A model generated the notes under the pieces. That model searched no databases, was not told where the DNA came from, and saw nothing but the letters and a program-made list of their open reading frames with translations. A stretch of DNA of 64,000 bases from positions 142,450-206,449 of the forward strand of contig JAJEDY010000059.1 in the NCBI GenBank assembly GCA_022821275.1, in the 5' to 3' direction. The first letter of the stretch is position 1. Each line of letters begins with the position of its first letter. Below, piece by piece: positions 8,559 through 17,265 of this stretch. The translations under genes were made by a program, and so were the position numbers. The stretch is from Candidatus Latescibacterota bacterium (GTDB lineage: Bacteria; Latescibacterota; UBA2968).

Positions 8559-10479
8559 ACCCGAAAAAATAGATCGGGAAGCCTATCAAAAGCGACTGGA
8601 TCGCATGTCTGAAATTTTTTCAGATATTATCCAGCATGCCGACGAACAGGCGCAGATGCGCTGTCCCTACAAAAACAAGGACGACGAATGCACGGCCAAA
8701 TTTGGATGTAAATTCCAGCGAAAACCAGCGCCCAACCGGGCGCTTTTTCAATGTGCCAACAACGATAACCTCGACTATCGCACGGCCTGGGAAACAGAGC
8801 CAGATGCCTATCAGGAGATGAAGACCGCGCTCAAAGGACAAAAAAAGCGTCGCAGAAAAAAGGGAACAGGCACAATTACACACATGGGACAAGTGCAGCA
8901 ACTCGAAGGAAGAAAAACGATATTTGATTATGCAGACGACCTGGCCGTTCAGGTTCCAACATCGTGCTTCCGGTCGGGGATATGTCATGAATGCGTGGTA
9001 GAAATTGCAAAAGGAGAAAAAGCCCTATGCCCGAAAACCGAGGCTGAAGCCTTCTTAAAAGACAATTATCGATTGGCCTGTCAGGCTGAAGTCGTGGATT
9101 TAGATGCGGAAGTCGAATTTGTGCCCCTGCGCCGCGCGCCTCAAATTTTGACCTTGAGCCAGGAAAAAGAAATCCACCTCGATCCCGTGGTAACGCGCAA
9201 AGGGGACCGGATATTTTACGATGGAGAAGACATCGATCGGTTTCGGGGACACATCTATGGGCTGGCAATTGATGTGGGCACCACGACAATTGTGATGGAT
9301 CTCGTAGATCTGGAATCTGGCGAGAGTATTGCGATTGCATCTTATGAAAATCCCCAGCGCTTTGGCGGCAGCGATATCATGTATCGCATTTCCTATGATA
9401 GCGAATACCCGAATGAGCTGTGGAAGGCACTGGTAAATGCGATCAATCACGAAATTCTCGTACTGTGTGAAAAATTGGATTTTGAACGACAAGAAATTTA
9501 CGAAATTGTCGTCGCTGGCAATGCCACCATGCGGGATATGTTCTTCAGGCTCGATGTGCAAAGTATTGGACAAAAACCCTATAAATCGCAAATAGAACAC
9601 GAATATCTGGCCGGAGAACGAAAAACAACCGCCCTTTACGAAAGCAGCAGACGGTTGGGCATTCGGGCAAACCCCAAAGCGCGGGTATATGGCATGCCCC
9701 TTATTGCAAGCCATGTGGGCGGCGATGTCGCAGCGGATATGCTGGCTGTAGAAATGGGTGATCAGGACGAAGTATTCATGCTTGTCGATGTGGGCACCAA
9801 TACCGAGGTCGTCGTGGGCAATCGAGACCGGTTGGTAGCGGCATCATGTCCGGCGGGACCGGCATTTGAAGGCGGTGGCATTGCATGTGGTATGCCCGGG
9901 CAAGATGGGGCGATTGAATCAATGGTGTGGGAAAATGGTCAGTTTAATTATCGCGTAATAGGCGACGGTACACCCCAGGGATTATGCGGCTCTGGGCTAA
10001 TCGATTTGTTGGCCGAACTTCGGCGACATGATTTAATGACGGAAAAGGGCGTATTTGCCGACCGCAAGCAATATGAAATGATGGTGGTACCCGAACACGG
10101 CATTGCGCTATCGCGCGAAGATGCGAGCAATCTGGCCCAGGCCAAGGCCGCAAATTATTGTGGGCAATTGCTCGTCATGCGCGAATTTGGCATTGCCCCC
10201 GACCAGATCCATCGGCTTTATCTATCCGGCGGTTTTGCCAATTACGTAAATGTGCAAAATGCGATTGACATCGGTTTTCTCGCCCCCGTACCCCAAGAGC
10301 GCATTGAAAAGGTGGGAAATGCCGCGATATTGGGTGCGAGAACAACCCTTCTCTCGCGGAAACGACGCGAAGAGTTAGAACACCTCGTAAAACGGATTGA
10401 ACATGTGGAACTGGAGACAAAGCCAGACTTCTTTGACGTATTTGTCGAAGGGTGTCAGTTTAAGAGGATGACGGTATGA
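8551..10479 (+). CDS. RACo-type ATP-dependent corrinoid reactivase with extra Cys domain
   Basis: 642 aa. A plant-type [2Fe-2S] ferredoxin module uses Cys139-x5-Cys145-x2-Cys148 and Cys177 (RLACQ). From about residue 238 an ASKHA ATPase domain begins (AIDVGTTT), with later MLVDVGTNTE and LCGSGLIDLL boxes. RACo proteins use ATP and an electron to reduce inactive Co(II) corrinoid back to Co(I). Unusually, about 110 residues precede the ferredoxin and carry four further cysteines (38, 47, 53, 68) plus a Lys/Arg-rich linker (98-104). These could hold another metal centre or dock the corrinoid protein. The start overlaps the corrinoid gene by 8 bases and the end overlaps the next gene by 4. Confidence 0.92.
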   Translation: MRKPEKIDREAYQKRLDRMSEIFSDIIQHADEQAQMRCPYKNKDDECTAKFGCKFQRKPAPNRALFQCANNDNLDYRTAWETEPDAYQEMKTALKGQKKRRRKKGTGTITHMGQVQQLEGRKTIFDYADDLAVQVPTSCFRSGICHECVVEIAKGEKALCPKTEAEAFLKDNYRLACQAEVVDLDAEVEFVPLRRAPQILTLSQEKEIHLDPVVTRKGDRIFYDGEDIDRFRGHIYGLAIDVGTTTIVMDLVDLESGESIAIASYENPQRFGGSDIMYRISYDSEYPNELWKALVNAINHEILVLCEKLDFERQEIYEIVVAGNATMRDMFFRLDVQSIGQKPYKSQIEHEYLAGERKTTALYESSRRLGIRANPKARVYGMPLIASHVGGDVAADMLAVEMGDQDEVFMLVDVGTNTEVVVGNRDRLVAASCPAGPAFEGGGIACGMPGQDGAIESMVWENGQFNYRVIGDGTPQGLCGSGLIDLLAELRRHDLMTEKGVFADRKQYEMMVVPEHGIALSREDASNLAQAKAANYCGQLLVMREFGIAPDQIHRLYLSGGFANYVNVQNAIDIGFLAPVPQERIEKVGNAAILGARTTLLSRKRREELEHLVKRIEHVELETKPDFFDVFVEGCQFKRMTV

Positions 10480-11474
10480 AGCCTTTTGCAGAACGCCTCG
10501 CAGACGATCAACCGATGGTGTATGACGGCGGGTTTGGGTCTCAATTATTTGAACACGGCGTAAATTTGGCAAACAGTTCCATCGCCAACCTATCGCATCC
10601 CAATGAGGTTGTATCAGTACATCGCGCTTATATTGACGCGGGAGCAAATGCCATCGGCACGAACACATTTGTGGTCTCCCCCCTCCATCTCGAGATGACC
10701 GATGCAGATGCGGATGACGCCGAGCAATTGACAGAATTGGCCGTCCAACACGCGCGGCGTGCCGTTGAAGAAAGCGGGAAAGATGTTTATGTGGGTGGCT
10801 CCATTGGCCCCTCTCCCGGCGCTATTGAAGCCGATGCTGGCGATACGGTTTTTGGCATTCCCAATGTCGATGTGCGATCAGCCCACGAACGCGTGATCTC
10901 TGCCATGGTCAAAGGCGGCGTCGATTTTTTTGTCATAGAAACGCAGTTTTCCGCCAAAGAAGCGGCAATCGCCGTCGATATTGCGCGGCAGACGGGCTTA
11001 CCCATCGCCGTGAATATGACGTATAAATTCACAAAAGATCGCAAAACAGGCGAATTGATTTATCGCACGGACTGGGGCTTTTCACCCGGCGATGTGCTGG
11101 ACATTTTGGCAAGTGGCGAATTTTCAAATGGCGATAGTCTGATCGACGAAGTGCAACTCCTGGGCTTGAACTGCGGCGCAGAAACGCGCAATACAGATCA
11201 CACGGGCATGCCCTATGCAATTGAGGGCACAGTGCAGATGCAAAAAGCGCTTGCGAATCGCGGCATTGAAAACAAGCGCTTGATGGCCTATCCCAATGCG
11301 GGCTTGCCCACCCTGGACAAAGTCACCAAACAGGCGTCGTATTCGCAAGGGCCAGAAGACATGGCGCAACACGTCGAAGATTTGTTGGACGCCGGTGGAT
11401 TCTTAATAGGCGGATGTTGCGGTACAACGCCCGACCACATTCGGGCATTTCGCAATATCTTAGAGGCGCGTTAG
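10476..11474 (+). CDS. Homocysteine S-methyltransferase family protein
   Basis: 332 aa, corresponding to the N-terminal barrel of MetH or to BHMT/MmuM. The zinc thiolates are Cys233 (GLNCG) and Cys314-Cys315 (GGCCGTTPDH). The family opening YDGGFGSQL and the GANAIGTNTF strand are present. It transfers a methyl group to homocysteine (giving methionine) or a related thiol. In this operon it most plausibly takes the methyl from the adjacent corrinoid protein, making the module a methyl-salvage route; it has no B12 domain of its own. It overlaps the reactivase stop by 4 bases (ATGA). Confidence 0.88.
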   Translation: MKPFAERLADDQPMVYDGGFGSQLFEHGVNLANSSIANLSHPNEVVSVHRAYIDAGANAIGTNTFVVSPLHLEMTDADADDAEQLTELAVQHARRAVEESGKDVYVGGSIGPSPGAIEADAGDTVFGIPNVDVRSAHERVISAMVKGGVDFFVIETQFSAKEAAIAVDIARQTGLPIAVNMTYKFTKDRKTGELIYRTDWGFSPGDVLDILASGEFSNGDSLIDEVQLLGLNCGAETRNTDHTGMPYAIEGTVQMQKALANRGIENKRLMAYPNAGLPTLDKVTKQASYSQGPEDMAQHVEDLLDAGGFLIGGCCGTTPDHIRAFRNILEAR

Positions 11475-11512
11475 GACTATTTTTACACTGATTTAAGCTC
11501 GAGGATTTGTTT

Positions 11513-12520
11513 ATGGCCGATTATTGGGAAGACGATATAGAAGATATCGAGGTCGAAGATATGTTTGTGGGTGCGCTACTGGGCGGCGCAATAGGCGACA
11601 CCCTGGGCTGTTTTTGTGAAGGATGGGACCGGGACCGGGTCAAAGCGGTAGAGGGATTGACAGACCACTATCGGGGGCGGGTCAATCGGGAAGGCGTGTT
11701 AACGCGACCGGCTGGAGAATATACGGACGATACCCAGCAAACCATCGTTCTGGTTGAATCAATTATAGCGTGTGAAAAGGTCGATCCCGAAGACCTGAGC
11801 AATCGGTTTTTGGCGATGTGGCGCGAGGGACTCCTGCAAATGTATGGCAGGGCTTTTCGGGAAACCCTGGAACGCCTTGACCGTGGGCTGGCGTGGTCCG
11901 AAGCCGCATCAAAAGACCACCCCTCCAACGGGGCGATCATGAAAATCGCGCCAGTGGGTTTGTGGCACTGGGCAACCGGTGAAAATATCCTGGAAGATGC
12001 TATTTCAGCGAGCCACGTGACACACCAGGACCCACGCGCGGTTGCACCTGCAGTCGCAATGGCCCATGTGGTGGGACATCTGGTGACACACCGCCCCTTA
12101 GATGGGAATGAGGTGCTGGACGTAGCCGAGTGGTCAGCCAGGCCGATTTGCGAATCCACAGGCGAGTTGATCGCCCAGGTGCGGACATTGCTAACAATGA
12201 ACGAAGAAGATGCGTGGGCAACCATGGTACAAATGCCCGAAGCAGCGCGGGAAAACGCCATCCCGAGCGAAGCCCAGGCAACACTTGTCGTAGCCTTAGA
12301 GGCGTTCTTGCGCTCAGAAGGAGAATTTATCCCCACGGTTGAACGCGCCCTGCTTACGGGGGGAGACGTAGATACATTTGCAGCCATTGCCGGTACATTG
12401 AGCGGTTTGTACAATGGGACATCGGGATTGCCGCAACATCTCGTAGAGACGCTGGTTGAACGCACGAGGATCGAATCACTGGCCCGTGAACTTTACGAAA
12501 AGACAGGAGGCGCCCTGTGA
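11513..12520 (+). CDS. ADP-ribosylglycohydrolase family protein
   Basis: 335 aa. The family motifs are present in order: GALLGGAIGDTLG near the N-terminus, YTDDTQQT (Mg-binding TDDT), SNGAIMKIAPVG and the C-terminal GGDVDTFAAIAGTL, whose DxDT supplies the second metal site. These enzymes remove ADP-ribose from proteins or small molecules such as DraG targets. GAGGA lies 7 bases before ATG 11513. It follows the methyl-transfer genes by 38 bases and overlaps the aldolase by 4, so it is probably in the same transcript. Whether it reverses an ADP-ribosylation or cleaves another N- or O-glycoside is unknown; no partner transferase is visible. Confidence 0.9.
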   Translation: MADYWEDDIEDIEVEDMFVGALLGGAIGDTLGCFCEGWDRDRVKAVEGLTDHYRGRVNREGVLTRPAGEYTDDTQQTIVLVESIIACEKVDPEDLSNRFLAMWREGLLQMYGRAFRETLERLDRGLAWSEAASKDHPSNGAIMKIAPVGLWHWATGENILEDAISASHVTHQDPRAVAPAVAMAHVVGHLVTHRPLDGNEVLDVAEWSARPICESTGELIAQVRTLLTMNEEDAWATMVQMPEAARENAIPSEAQATLVVALEAFLRSEGEFIPTVERALLTGGDVDTFAAIAGTLSGLYNGTSGLPQHLVETLVERTRIESLARELYEKTGGAL

Positions 12521-13407
12521 TACGCGACGGTTTTAAGGGCATGTATCCCGCACTGGTCAGTCCAAGAGATGGCGCAGGTGCATTCAGTGTCCCGGCCTAT
12601 GAAAAACTCATAGCGCATATTTACGAACAGGGATCACATGGCGTATATGTGGCAGGTAACACGGGCGAAGGCTATTTGATGACGACGGCCGAACGCAAAT
12701 TGGCCACAGAGGTTGCCGTCAAAGCATCAAAAGGGCGTGGACGGGTCGTAGTACACGTTGGCGCGCCCTCCGAGCGCGAAGCGGTTACACTCGCCAAACA
12801 CGCCGCAGAGGCAGGAGCCGATGGCATATCGAGTTTGCCGCCTTATGTCCAGGGGTATCGTTTTGACGACATCCTATCGTATTACAGCGCGCTGAGTTCG
12901 GCGGCAAACTTGCCGGTCTTTGTGTATTATATCCCCGTAGTCACGCATCAGGAGTATTCGTTTGAACAAATCAACCAGATGCTCGCACTTGAAGGCGTGA
13001 TAGGCATTAAATTCACAAATTTCAACTTATTCTTAATGGAACGCATACTCAACGGGCCGCATAACCCGCATATTTTTAACGGACATGACGAAGTCGCCCT
13101 ATCGGGTATTGCAATAGGCGCGCAAGGAGGCATCGGCACATTTTACAATGTGATGCCCGCGCATTTTGTGGGCATTTACGAGGCCGTGAACAAACGCGAC
13201 CTGGATACGGCACGCGCATTACAAGCAGACGTGAATGAACTGATTCGGATTTGTCAAAAATACAGTGGACACGGCAGCGTACGCGCCGTATTGCGCTGGC
13301 AGGGAATCGAATGTGGCGACCCCGTCAAGCCGACACGTCCCCTCGACGATGAAGAAGAGAAAGTATTGCGGAAAGAAATCGAAGCAGCGGCACTGGATAT
13401 TTTTTAA
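12517..13407 (+). CDS. DHDPS / N-acetylneuraminate lyase family aldolase
   Basis: 296 aa class I aldolase. Residues 47-51 (GNTGE) form the carboxylate-binding loop, Tyr138 sits in YYIP and Lys165 in GIKFT is the Schiff-base lysine. The YYIP and GIKFT sequences and the sugar-catabolic context suggest the N-acetylneuraminate lyase or 2-keto-sugar-acid branch rather than lysine biosynthesis. This is inference, since close paralogues differ by few residues. GTG start overlapping the previous stop by 4 bases (GTGA). It ends the long operon and converges with the minus-strand methyltransferase, whose stop overlaps by 4 bases. Confidence 0.88.
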   Translation: MIRDGFKGMYPALVSPRDGAGAFSVPAYEKLIAHIYEQGSHGVYVAGNTGEGYLMTTAERKLATEVAVKASKGRGRVVVHVGAPSEREAVTLAKHAAEAGADGISSLPPYVQGYRFDDILSYYSALSSAANLPVFVYYIPVVTHQEYSFEQINQMLALEGVIGIKFTNFNLFLMERILNGPHNPHIFNGHDEVALSGIAIGAQGGIGTFYNVMPAHFVGIYEAVNKRDLDTARALQADVNELIRICQKYSGHGSVRAVLRWQGIECGDPVKPTRPLDDEEEKVLRKEIEAAALDIF

Positions 13408-14087
13408 TCACATCTCTCAATCTCATACACCGTCCCACCCTCCCGCTCAGTTATAATGGAAAACGCCCAGCCCGCATCTTGGAGACGGTCAAAAAAAGGT
13501 CTCCCTAAAATGCGATTGGGTTCAGAAAATAAAACGCGCCCTCCCGGTGCGAGAAGGGCGTCGAATGTGGCGATGAGAGGATCGAAAAAGCGCGGTTCGT
13601 ACACAAGGTCTGCGCCCAACAAGGTGGCATAGCGTTGTCCTTGCGGTGGGGAACGCCAGTCGATAAGCATTGTCCTGGGAGCGACGCCGGCAATTTGCAA
13701 CCCATTGAGTTGTGCAAACTTGAGTGCGTCGGGCTGGTAATCCGTGGCAGTGACACGCGCGCGTTTGAGACTGGCTATAGATGACACGAGGCCCAATCCA
13801 CAGCCGAGTTCAAGCACGGATTCGCCCGGCATAATCAGATCATCCGCGAGCAGAACATCGGACAAAACAAGCGCAGAATCCCAAAGCGTTGCCCAATAAG
13901 GCAGACGTTCATCCTGAACCTCAATGCTATCGGGATCGGCCATTTGCATTTTGTCAAAGAGTGCTTCGGCATCTTCAACACAAGTCACACCTATTTTGCG
14001 CCCGCAAATATTGTGGTGTTCTTCGCCAAGTTGATAGCGCCCGGCGAGTTCGCGTTTGAGGGCGTAAATTTCTTTTTGTACGCTCAT
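13404..14087 (-). CDS. Class I SAM methyltransferase, METTL21/FAM86-like
   Basis: 227 aa. Motif I is VLELGCGLGLVS, followed by TATDYQPDAL (motif II) and ADLVYEPRFFDPL (motif IV). This pattern fits the Methyltransf_16 group, which includes protein-lysine methyltransferases, with a Trp in the PYWATLWDSAL entry helix. The start at 14087 is preferred; the upstream extension to 14183 is low in conserved features and runs into the repeat-rich spacer. Substrate unknown; bacterial members are mostly uncharacterised. Confidence 0.75.
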   Translation of the reverse strand: MSVQKEIYALKRELAGRYQLGEEHHNICGRKIGVTCVEDAEALFDKMQMADPDSIEVQDERLPYWATLWDSALVLSDVLLADDLIMPGESVLELGCGLGLVSSIASLKRARVTATDYQPDALKFAQLNGLQIAGVAPRTMLIDWRSPPQGQRYATLLGADLVYEPRFFDPLIATFDALLAPGGRVLFSEPNRILGRPFFDRLQDAGWAFSIITEREGGTVYEIERCD

Positions 14088-14116
14088 ACAGACCCCGCCA
14101 GCCCCAAATCCCCGAT

Positions 14117-14203
14117 AAGTGAGAAGTAAAAAGTGAGAAGTCCACCCAACACCCCCCAAGACGAGTGCTTCTTCACCCTTCACACTTCATCCTTCACACT
14201 TCT
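14117..14203. repeat. Short imperfect direct repeats between two minus-strand genes
   Basis: The spacer holds GTGAGAAGT twice on the plus strand (with an aaaa spacer) and, further on, two copies of CCTTCACACTTC. The purine-rich and pyrimidine-rich halves are partly complementary and could fold into an imperfect hairpin between the two genes. Such low-complexity spacer repeats are often genome-wide. No function is assigned. Confidence 0.45.
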
Positions 14204-14963
14204 ACTGATACGCTTCCCACAACGCCTTGTAATATCGCAGCAGACGCTCGGCATCTGAGCTTCCGGGGATTTCAGCCAGTGTATATCCCGCATAGCCTTC
14301 GGCTTTCAGAAGAGAAAAGAGTTCGCGCCATGGATAGTCCGGGTTGCACAATTCGGTAATGTGTACCAGGCCGATTTTGTGTTTGAGCAGATCGAAATTG
14401 GCTTTGATAGAACCGTCTTCAACTTCTCCTAAATTGGAGTTCCAGCACACATAGGCATTGTCGTGATCTGCCCAATCCATTATGGTGCGCATATATGCGG
14501 GCCGTTGTGTTTCGCGCCCGTGTACTTCCACCCGGATTTGCACCCCCAGATCAGCAGCAGCAACCGCGCATTCACGCACGGATTTGCCAATTTGTTCGAG
14601 CGTTTGATCCACCGAAATACCTTTATCGGTCTGCAGTCCATTGGGCCGCACCTTAACCCCTGGGCAACCCAGATCAGCGGCGAGTTTGGCGTATTCAATC
14701 GTGCCATCAATATTTTCGCGCACAACACCGGGATCATCTGAATGATATTCAAACGCCGAGCCTAAACCCGCGATTTCGACCCCACCATCTTCAAATTGTT
14801 TGCGGATATCCTGCCGTTGGCCCGCCGAAAGGTCTGATTCAACGCCGTGCGCATGCGTGGTACGCAATTCGACACCGCTATAACCGAGTTCGGCACAGGT
14901 TTTGATAATCGTGGCAACATCCCAGTCCGCGGCGATTTGATACGTGACAATACCCAACTTCAT
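14202..14963 (-). CDS. Sugar phosphate isomerase/epimerase family (TIM barrel)
   Basis: 253 aa of the xylose-isomerase-like / AP endonuclease 2 barrel family, which includes hydroxypyruvate isomerase, tagatose epimerase and inosose dehydratase. The sequence starts directly on strand 1 (MKLGIVTYQI), with GYSGVELRTTHAHG, an RVEVHG strand and VCWNSNLGE supplying probable metal ligands (Glu, His, Asn). The segment VHITELCN provides a further His. Cytosolic, substrate unknown. A promoter lies about 100 bases upstream. Confidence 0.8.
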   Translation of the reverse strand: MKLGIVTYQIAADWDVATIIKTCAELGYSGVELRTTHAHGVESDLSAGQRQDIRKQFEDGGVEIAGLGSAFEYHSDDPGVVRENIDGTIEYAKLAADLGCPGVKVRPNGLQTDKGISVDQTLEQIGKSVRECAVAAADLGVQIRVEVHGRETQRPAYMRTIMDWADHDNAYVCWNSNLGEVEDGSIKANFDLLKHKIGLVHITELCNPDYPWRELFSLLKAEGYAGYTLAEIPGSSDAERLLRYYKALWEAYQ

Positions 14964-15061
14964 TTTTATCTCCCGGTTGGTAGCTCTCAGCCGCTATCGG
15001 TCGGCAAAACACATGGCCAAAAGCTGAAAGTGGATGAACTTATAGTTGCCGACTGCATCTG

Positions 15062-15089
15062 AAGATAGGACTTGCTGTAATAATGTCAA
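15062..15089 (-). promoter_or_regulatory. Predicted promoter for the TIM-barrel isomerase gene
   Basis: On the minus strand, TTGACA (15089-15084), a 16-base spacer and TATCTT (15067-15062). It would give a 5' UTR of about 90 bases ahead of the start at 14963. Confidence 0.45.
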
Positions 15090-15205
15090 TGCCTTTGAAG
15101 GATCTCCCATAAGACATAGAAAATAACTTGACGCACATCAAACATTTCGACATATCTACACAGATCATAAACAAAAAACAATCCACTATTCACAGGAATA
15201 TTGAA

Positions 15206-15667
15206 ATGCATATTCAGCGTGCCGAGACACGCGATTTTTTAGAAATCGCAAAATTGGATCGCGAAGCCTGGGCACAAAACCGAAATTCTGAGTATATTCC
15301 CGATGGAGAACACGTCTGGCGACTGTGGACAGAGCACGCGCTGGTATTTTGTGCCTGGGAACGCGAAAAACTGATCGGTGCAGTGCTGGCATTTCCCACA
15401 AAGACAGACAGACTGTATTGTTTGCACAAAGTATTTGTAGATCATCCCCATCGCGGCAAAGGCATTGGTTCCGCCTTGTTCGACGCGATTTTGGCCGCGT
15501 GCGATCAAATCGATGTGGATTGTTTTTTAACCGTAGATCCCGAAAATGAAAGTGCTATTTCCCTGTACGAAAAATGGGGATTTAGTGAGAGAAACTTTGT
15601 GAAAGGTTATTATCGCGCCGCAGAAGACCGGTATGTACTGACGCGACGCAGTAAAACAAAAACGTGA
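15206..15667 (+). CDS. GNAT family N-acetyltransferase
   Basis: 153 aa. The acetyl-CoA loop (motif A) is HPHRGKGIGSALF, preceded by the beta-4 strand LHKVFVD and followed by the motif B segment NESAISLYEKWGF. This is a typical small-molecule or protein N-acetyltransferase; the acceptor is unknown. AGGA 8 bases before ATG 15206 supports this start rather than the in-frame 15128. The dioxygenase gene follows after about 40 bases. Confidence 0.88.
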   Translation: MHIQRAETRDFLEIAKLDREAWAQNRNSEYIPDGEHVWRLWTEHALVFCAWEREKLIGAVLAFPTKTDRLYCLHKVFVDHPHRGKGIGSALFDAILAACDQIDVDCFLTVDPENESAISLYEKWGFSERNFVKGYYRAAEDRYVLTRRSKTKT

Positions 15668-15708
15668 GATTACGTCTTCCCCCCCAATCTCAAAAGGAGC
15701 CAGATAAA

Positions 15709-16554
15709 ATGCACCCCAAATGTCTCGATTATTGTCTGACAGAAGAAGAAGCGCGCAAATTCAAACGAGATGGCTATTTCATCGTTCCAGATGCCCTGCC
15801 ACCCGACATGGTCAGCGATCTCGTCGTCGCAGTAGATCGCGTGGATAAAGAAGAACGCGCTCGGATGGGCAAAAGTGCCACAGCGCGCATCAACCACTAC
15901 GACTTCATTGGCAAGGACGACCACTTTTTGCCCCTGCTCGACTGGTACAAAACATTTCCCAAAGTGTGGGGCATCCTGGGCTGGCACATCCAGCTCTACC
16001 ACACCCACATGACCGTGACCCCTCCTGCAGAACCGCACAAAACACTCGAGAAAGACGGGCCTGGCCTCGGTTTCCATCAAGACAGCGGTCGCATCAATCA
16101 AGACTTTGACATGATCCCGCGTCCCATGATCTCCCTCAAAATCGGCTTTTTTCTGACCGACACAACTGAACAGGGCCGCGGCAATTTCTACGTCCTTCCC
16201 AAAAGCCAAACGCAAAACACATTTCCCGGAGAAGATCGCAACGCGCCGCACAAAGACGCTGTCCCGGTGCTCGTACCCCCCGGCTCGGCCGTGTTTTTCG
16301 ACCGTCGCTTATGGCACTCGGCCAGTACCAACTACTGGAAGGAACCCCGCCGCGTCCTCTTCTACGGCTACTCCTACCGCTGGCTTCGCCCTCGCGACGA
16401 CATGCGCGTTGAACACTACCTCGACCACTGCACGCCCATCCAAAAACAACTCCTCGGCGTCAGCTATTCCGGCGGTCGCGGCTACACCTCCCCCACGCCC
16501 GAAGATGCGCCCCTCAAAACCTGGCTCGAAGAACACGGGATCAGCAGTGAATAG
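15709..16554 (+). CDS. Phytanoyl-CoA dioxygenase (PhyH) family protein
   Basis: 281 aa Fe(II)/2-oxoglutarate dioxygenase. The iron triad is His123-x-Asp125 (GFHQDSG) and His203 (LWHSAS), with Arg214/215 in EPRR as the likely 2-oxoglutarate anchor. A strong AAAGGAG box precedes ATG 15709. The PhyH family hydroxylates many substrates (acyl-CoAs, ectoine, natural products), and expanded sets occur in uncultivated heterotrophs. Codon 3' ends here are richer in C than in neighbouring genes, a mild sign of different history. Substrate unknown. Confidence 0.9.
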   Translation: MHPKCLDYCLTEEEARKFKRDGYFIVPDALPPDMVSDLVVAVDRVDKEERARMGKSATARINHYDFIGKDDHFLPLLDWYKTFPKVWGILGWHIQLYHTHMTVTPPAEPHKTLEKDGPGLGFHQDSGRINQDFDMIPRPMISLKIGFFLTDTTEQGRGNFYVLPKSQTQNTFPGEDRNAPHKDAVPVLVPPGSAVFFDRRLWHSASTNYWKEPRRVLFYGYSYRWLRPRDDMRVEHYLDHCTPIQKQLLGVSYSGGRGYTSPTPEDAPLKTWLEEHGISSE

Positions 16555-16590
16555 TCAACGGCATAGGTGGTGAGCAGGAGGAGGCACGCT

Positions 16591-16860
16591 ATGAAAAATA
16601 AGAATCCAATCTGGCAGGATCGCATTGTCACTGACCCGTTGATACTGGCTGGGAAACCAACAATAAAAGGCACTCGGATTTCGGTGGAACTGATCATGGA
16701 ATTGCTGGATGGAGGGCGCAGTGAAGCCGATATCATTCGTATGTACTCGCACATCACCCTGGGGGATATTCGAGCCTGTCGGGATTACGCCGCCACTGGT
16801 GCAAAGCTGTCCAACGTGACCTGGGAGGATATTGACGCGATTATGGATGGCAAACGGTAG
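16591..16860 (+). CDS. DUF433 protein, putative antitoxin
   Basis: 89 aa. The core DPLILAGKPTIKGTRISV followed by an ELLDGGRSEADII helix is the DUF433 signature, a winged-helix-like domain that acts as the partner of DUF5615 PIN-like proteins. AGGAGG is 7 bases before ATG 16591. The stop codon abuts the start of the next gene with no spacer, so the two are translationally coupled. Probable antitoxin and autorepressor by family context. Confidence 0.85.
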   Translation: MKNKNPIWQDRIVTDPLILAGKPTIKGTRISVELIMELLDGGRSEADIIRMYSHITLGDIRACRDYAATGAKLSNVTWEDIDAIMDGKR

Positions 16861-17199
16861 ATGAGAATACTTGCCGACGAAAATATATCGGAGCAGGTCG
16901 TTATCCGGCTACGTGCTGCAGGCCAGGATGTGCGATGGACGAAGGAAACGGATCGGGGCGAAGCAGACCCTAACCTTCTAAAATTGGCAACGCAAGAAAG
17001 ACGTACGTTGATAACTTATGATAAGGACTTTGGAGCCCTTTTGAATCGTGACGGCATGTCCGTTCCTCACGGTGTCATCTTGTTTCGTATTCACAGCGAT
17101 GTGCCAGATTCAGTGAAAACCGAGTTTGTCGCCAGTAGCGTTATGGCTTGGGATAGTTTGCCGTCCGGAATCTGGACAATTCAGATACGGCATCAGTGA
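16861..17199 (+). CDS. DUF5615 PIN-like protein, putative toxin
   Basis: 112 aa. The opening MRILADENIS with an acidic pair, RTLITYDKDFG, and the later HGVILFRI are characteristic of DUF5615, a PIN-like nuclease fold. Asp6, Glu7 and Asp55/Asp57 are candidate metal ligands. It is coupled directly to the DUF433 gene. Together they form a predicted VapBC-like toxin-antitoxin pair. Activity is not proven for most members. Confidence 0.83.
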   Translation: MRILADENISEQVVIRLRAAGQDVRWTKETDRGEADPNLLKLATQERRTLITYDKDFGALLNRDGMSVPHGVILFRIHSDVPDSVKTEFVASSVMAWDSLPSGIWTIQIRHQ

Positions 17200-17265
17200 A
17201 GCAGCGCCACTCATAGGGTCGTGTAAGATCGGTGTTTTCTGTGGATACAAGGAATCAGTAGTGAA

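Noticed and set aside
11668..12465. 265-aa minus-strand frame
   Set aside because: Antisense to the ADP-ribosylglycohydrolase gene; Ser/Arg-rich shadow.
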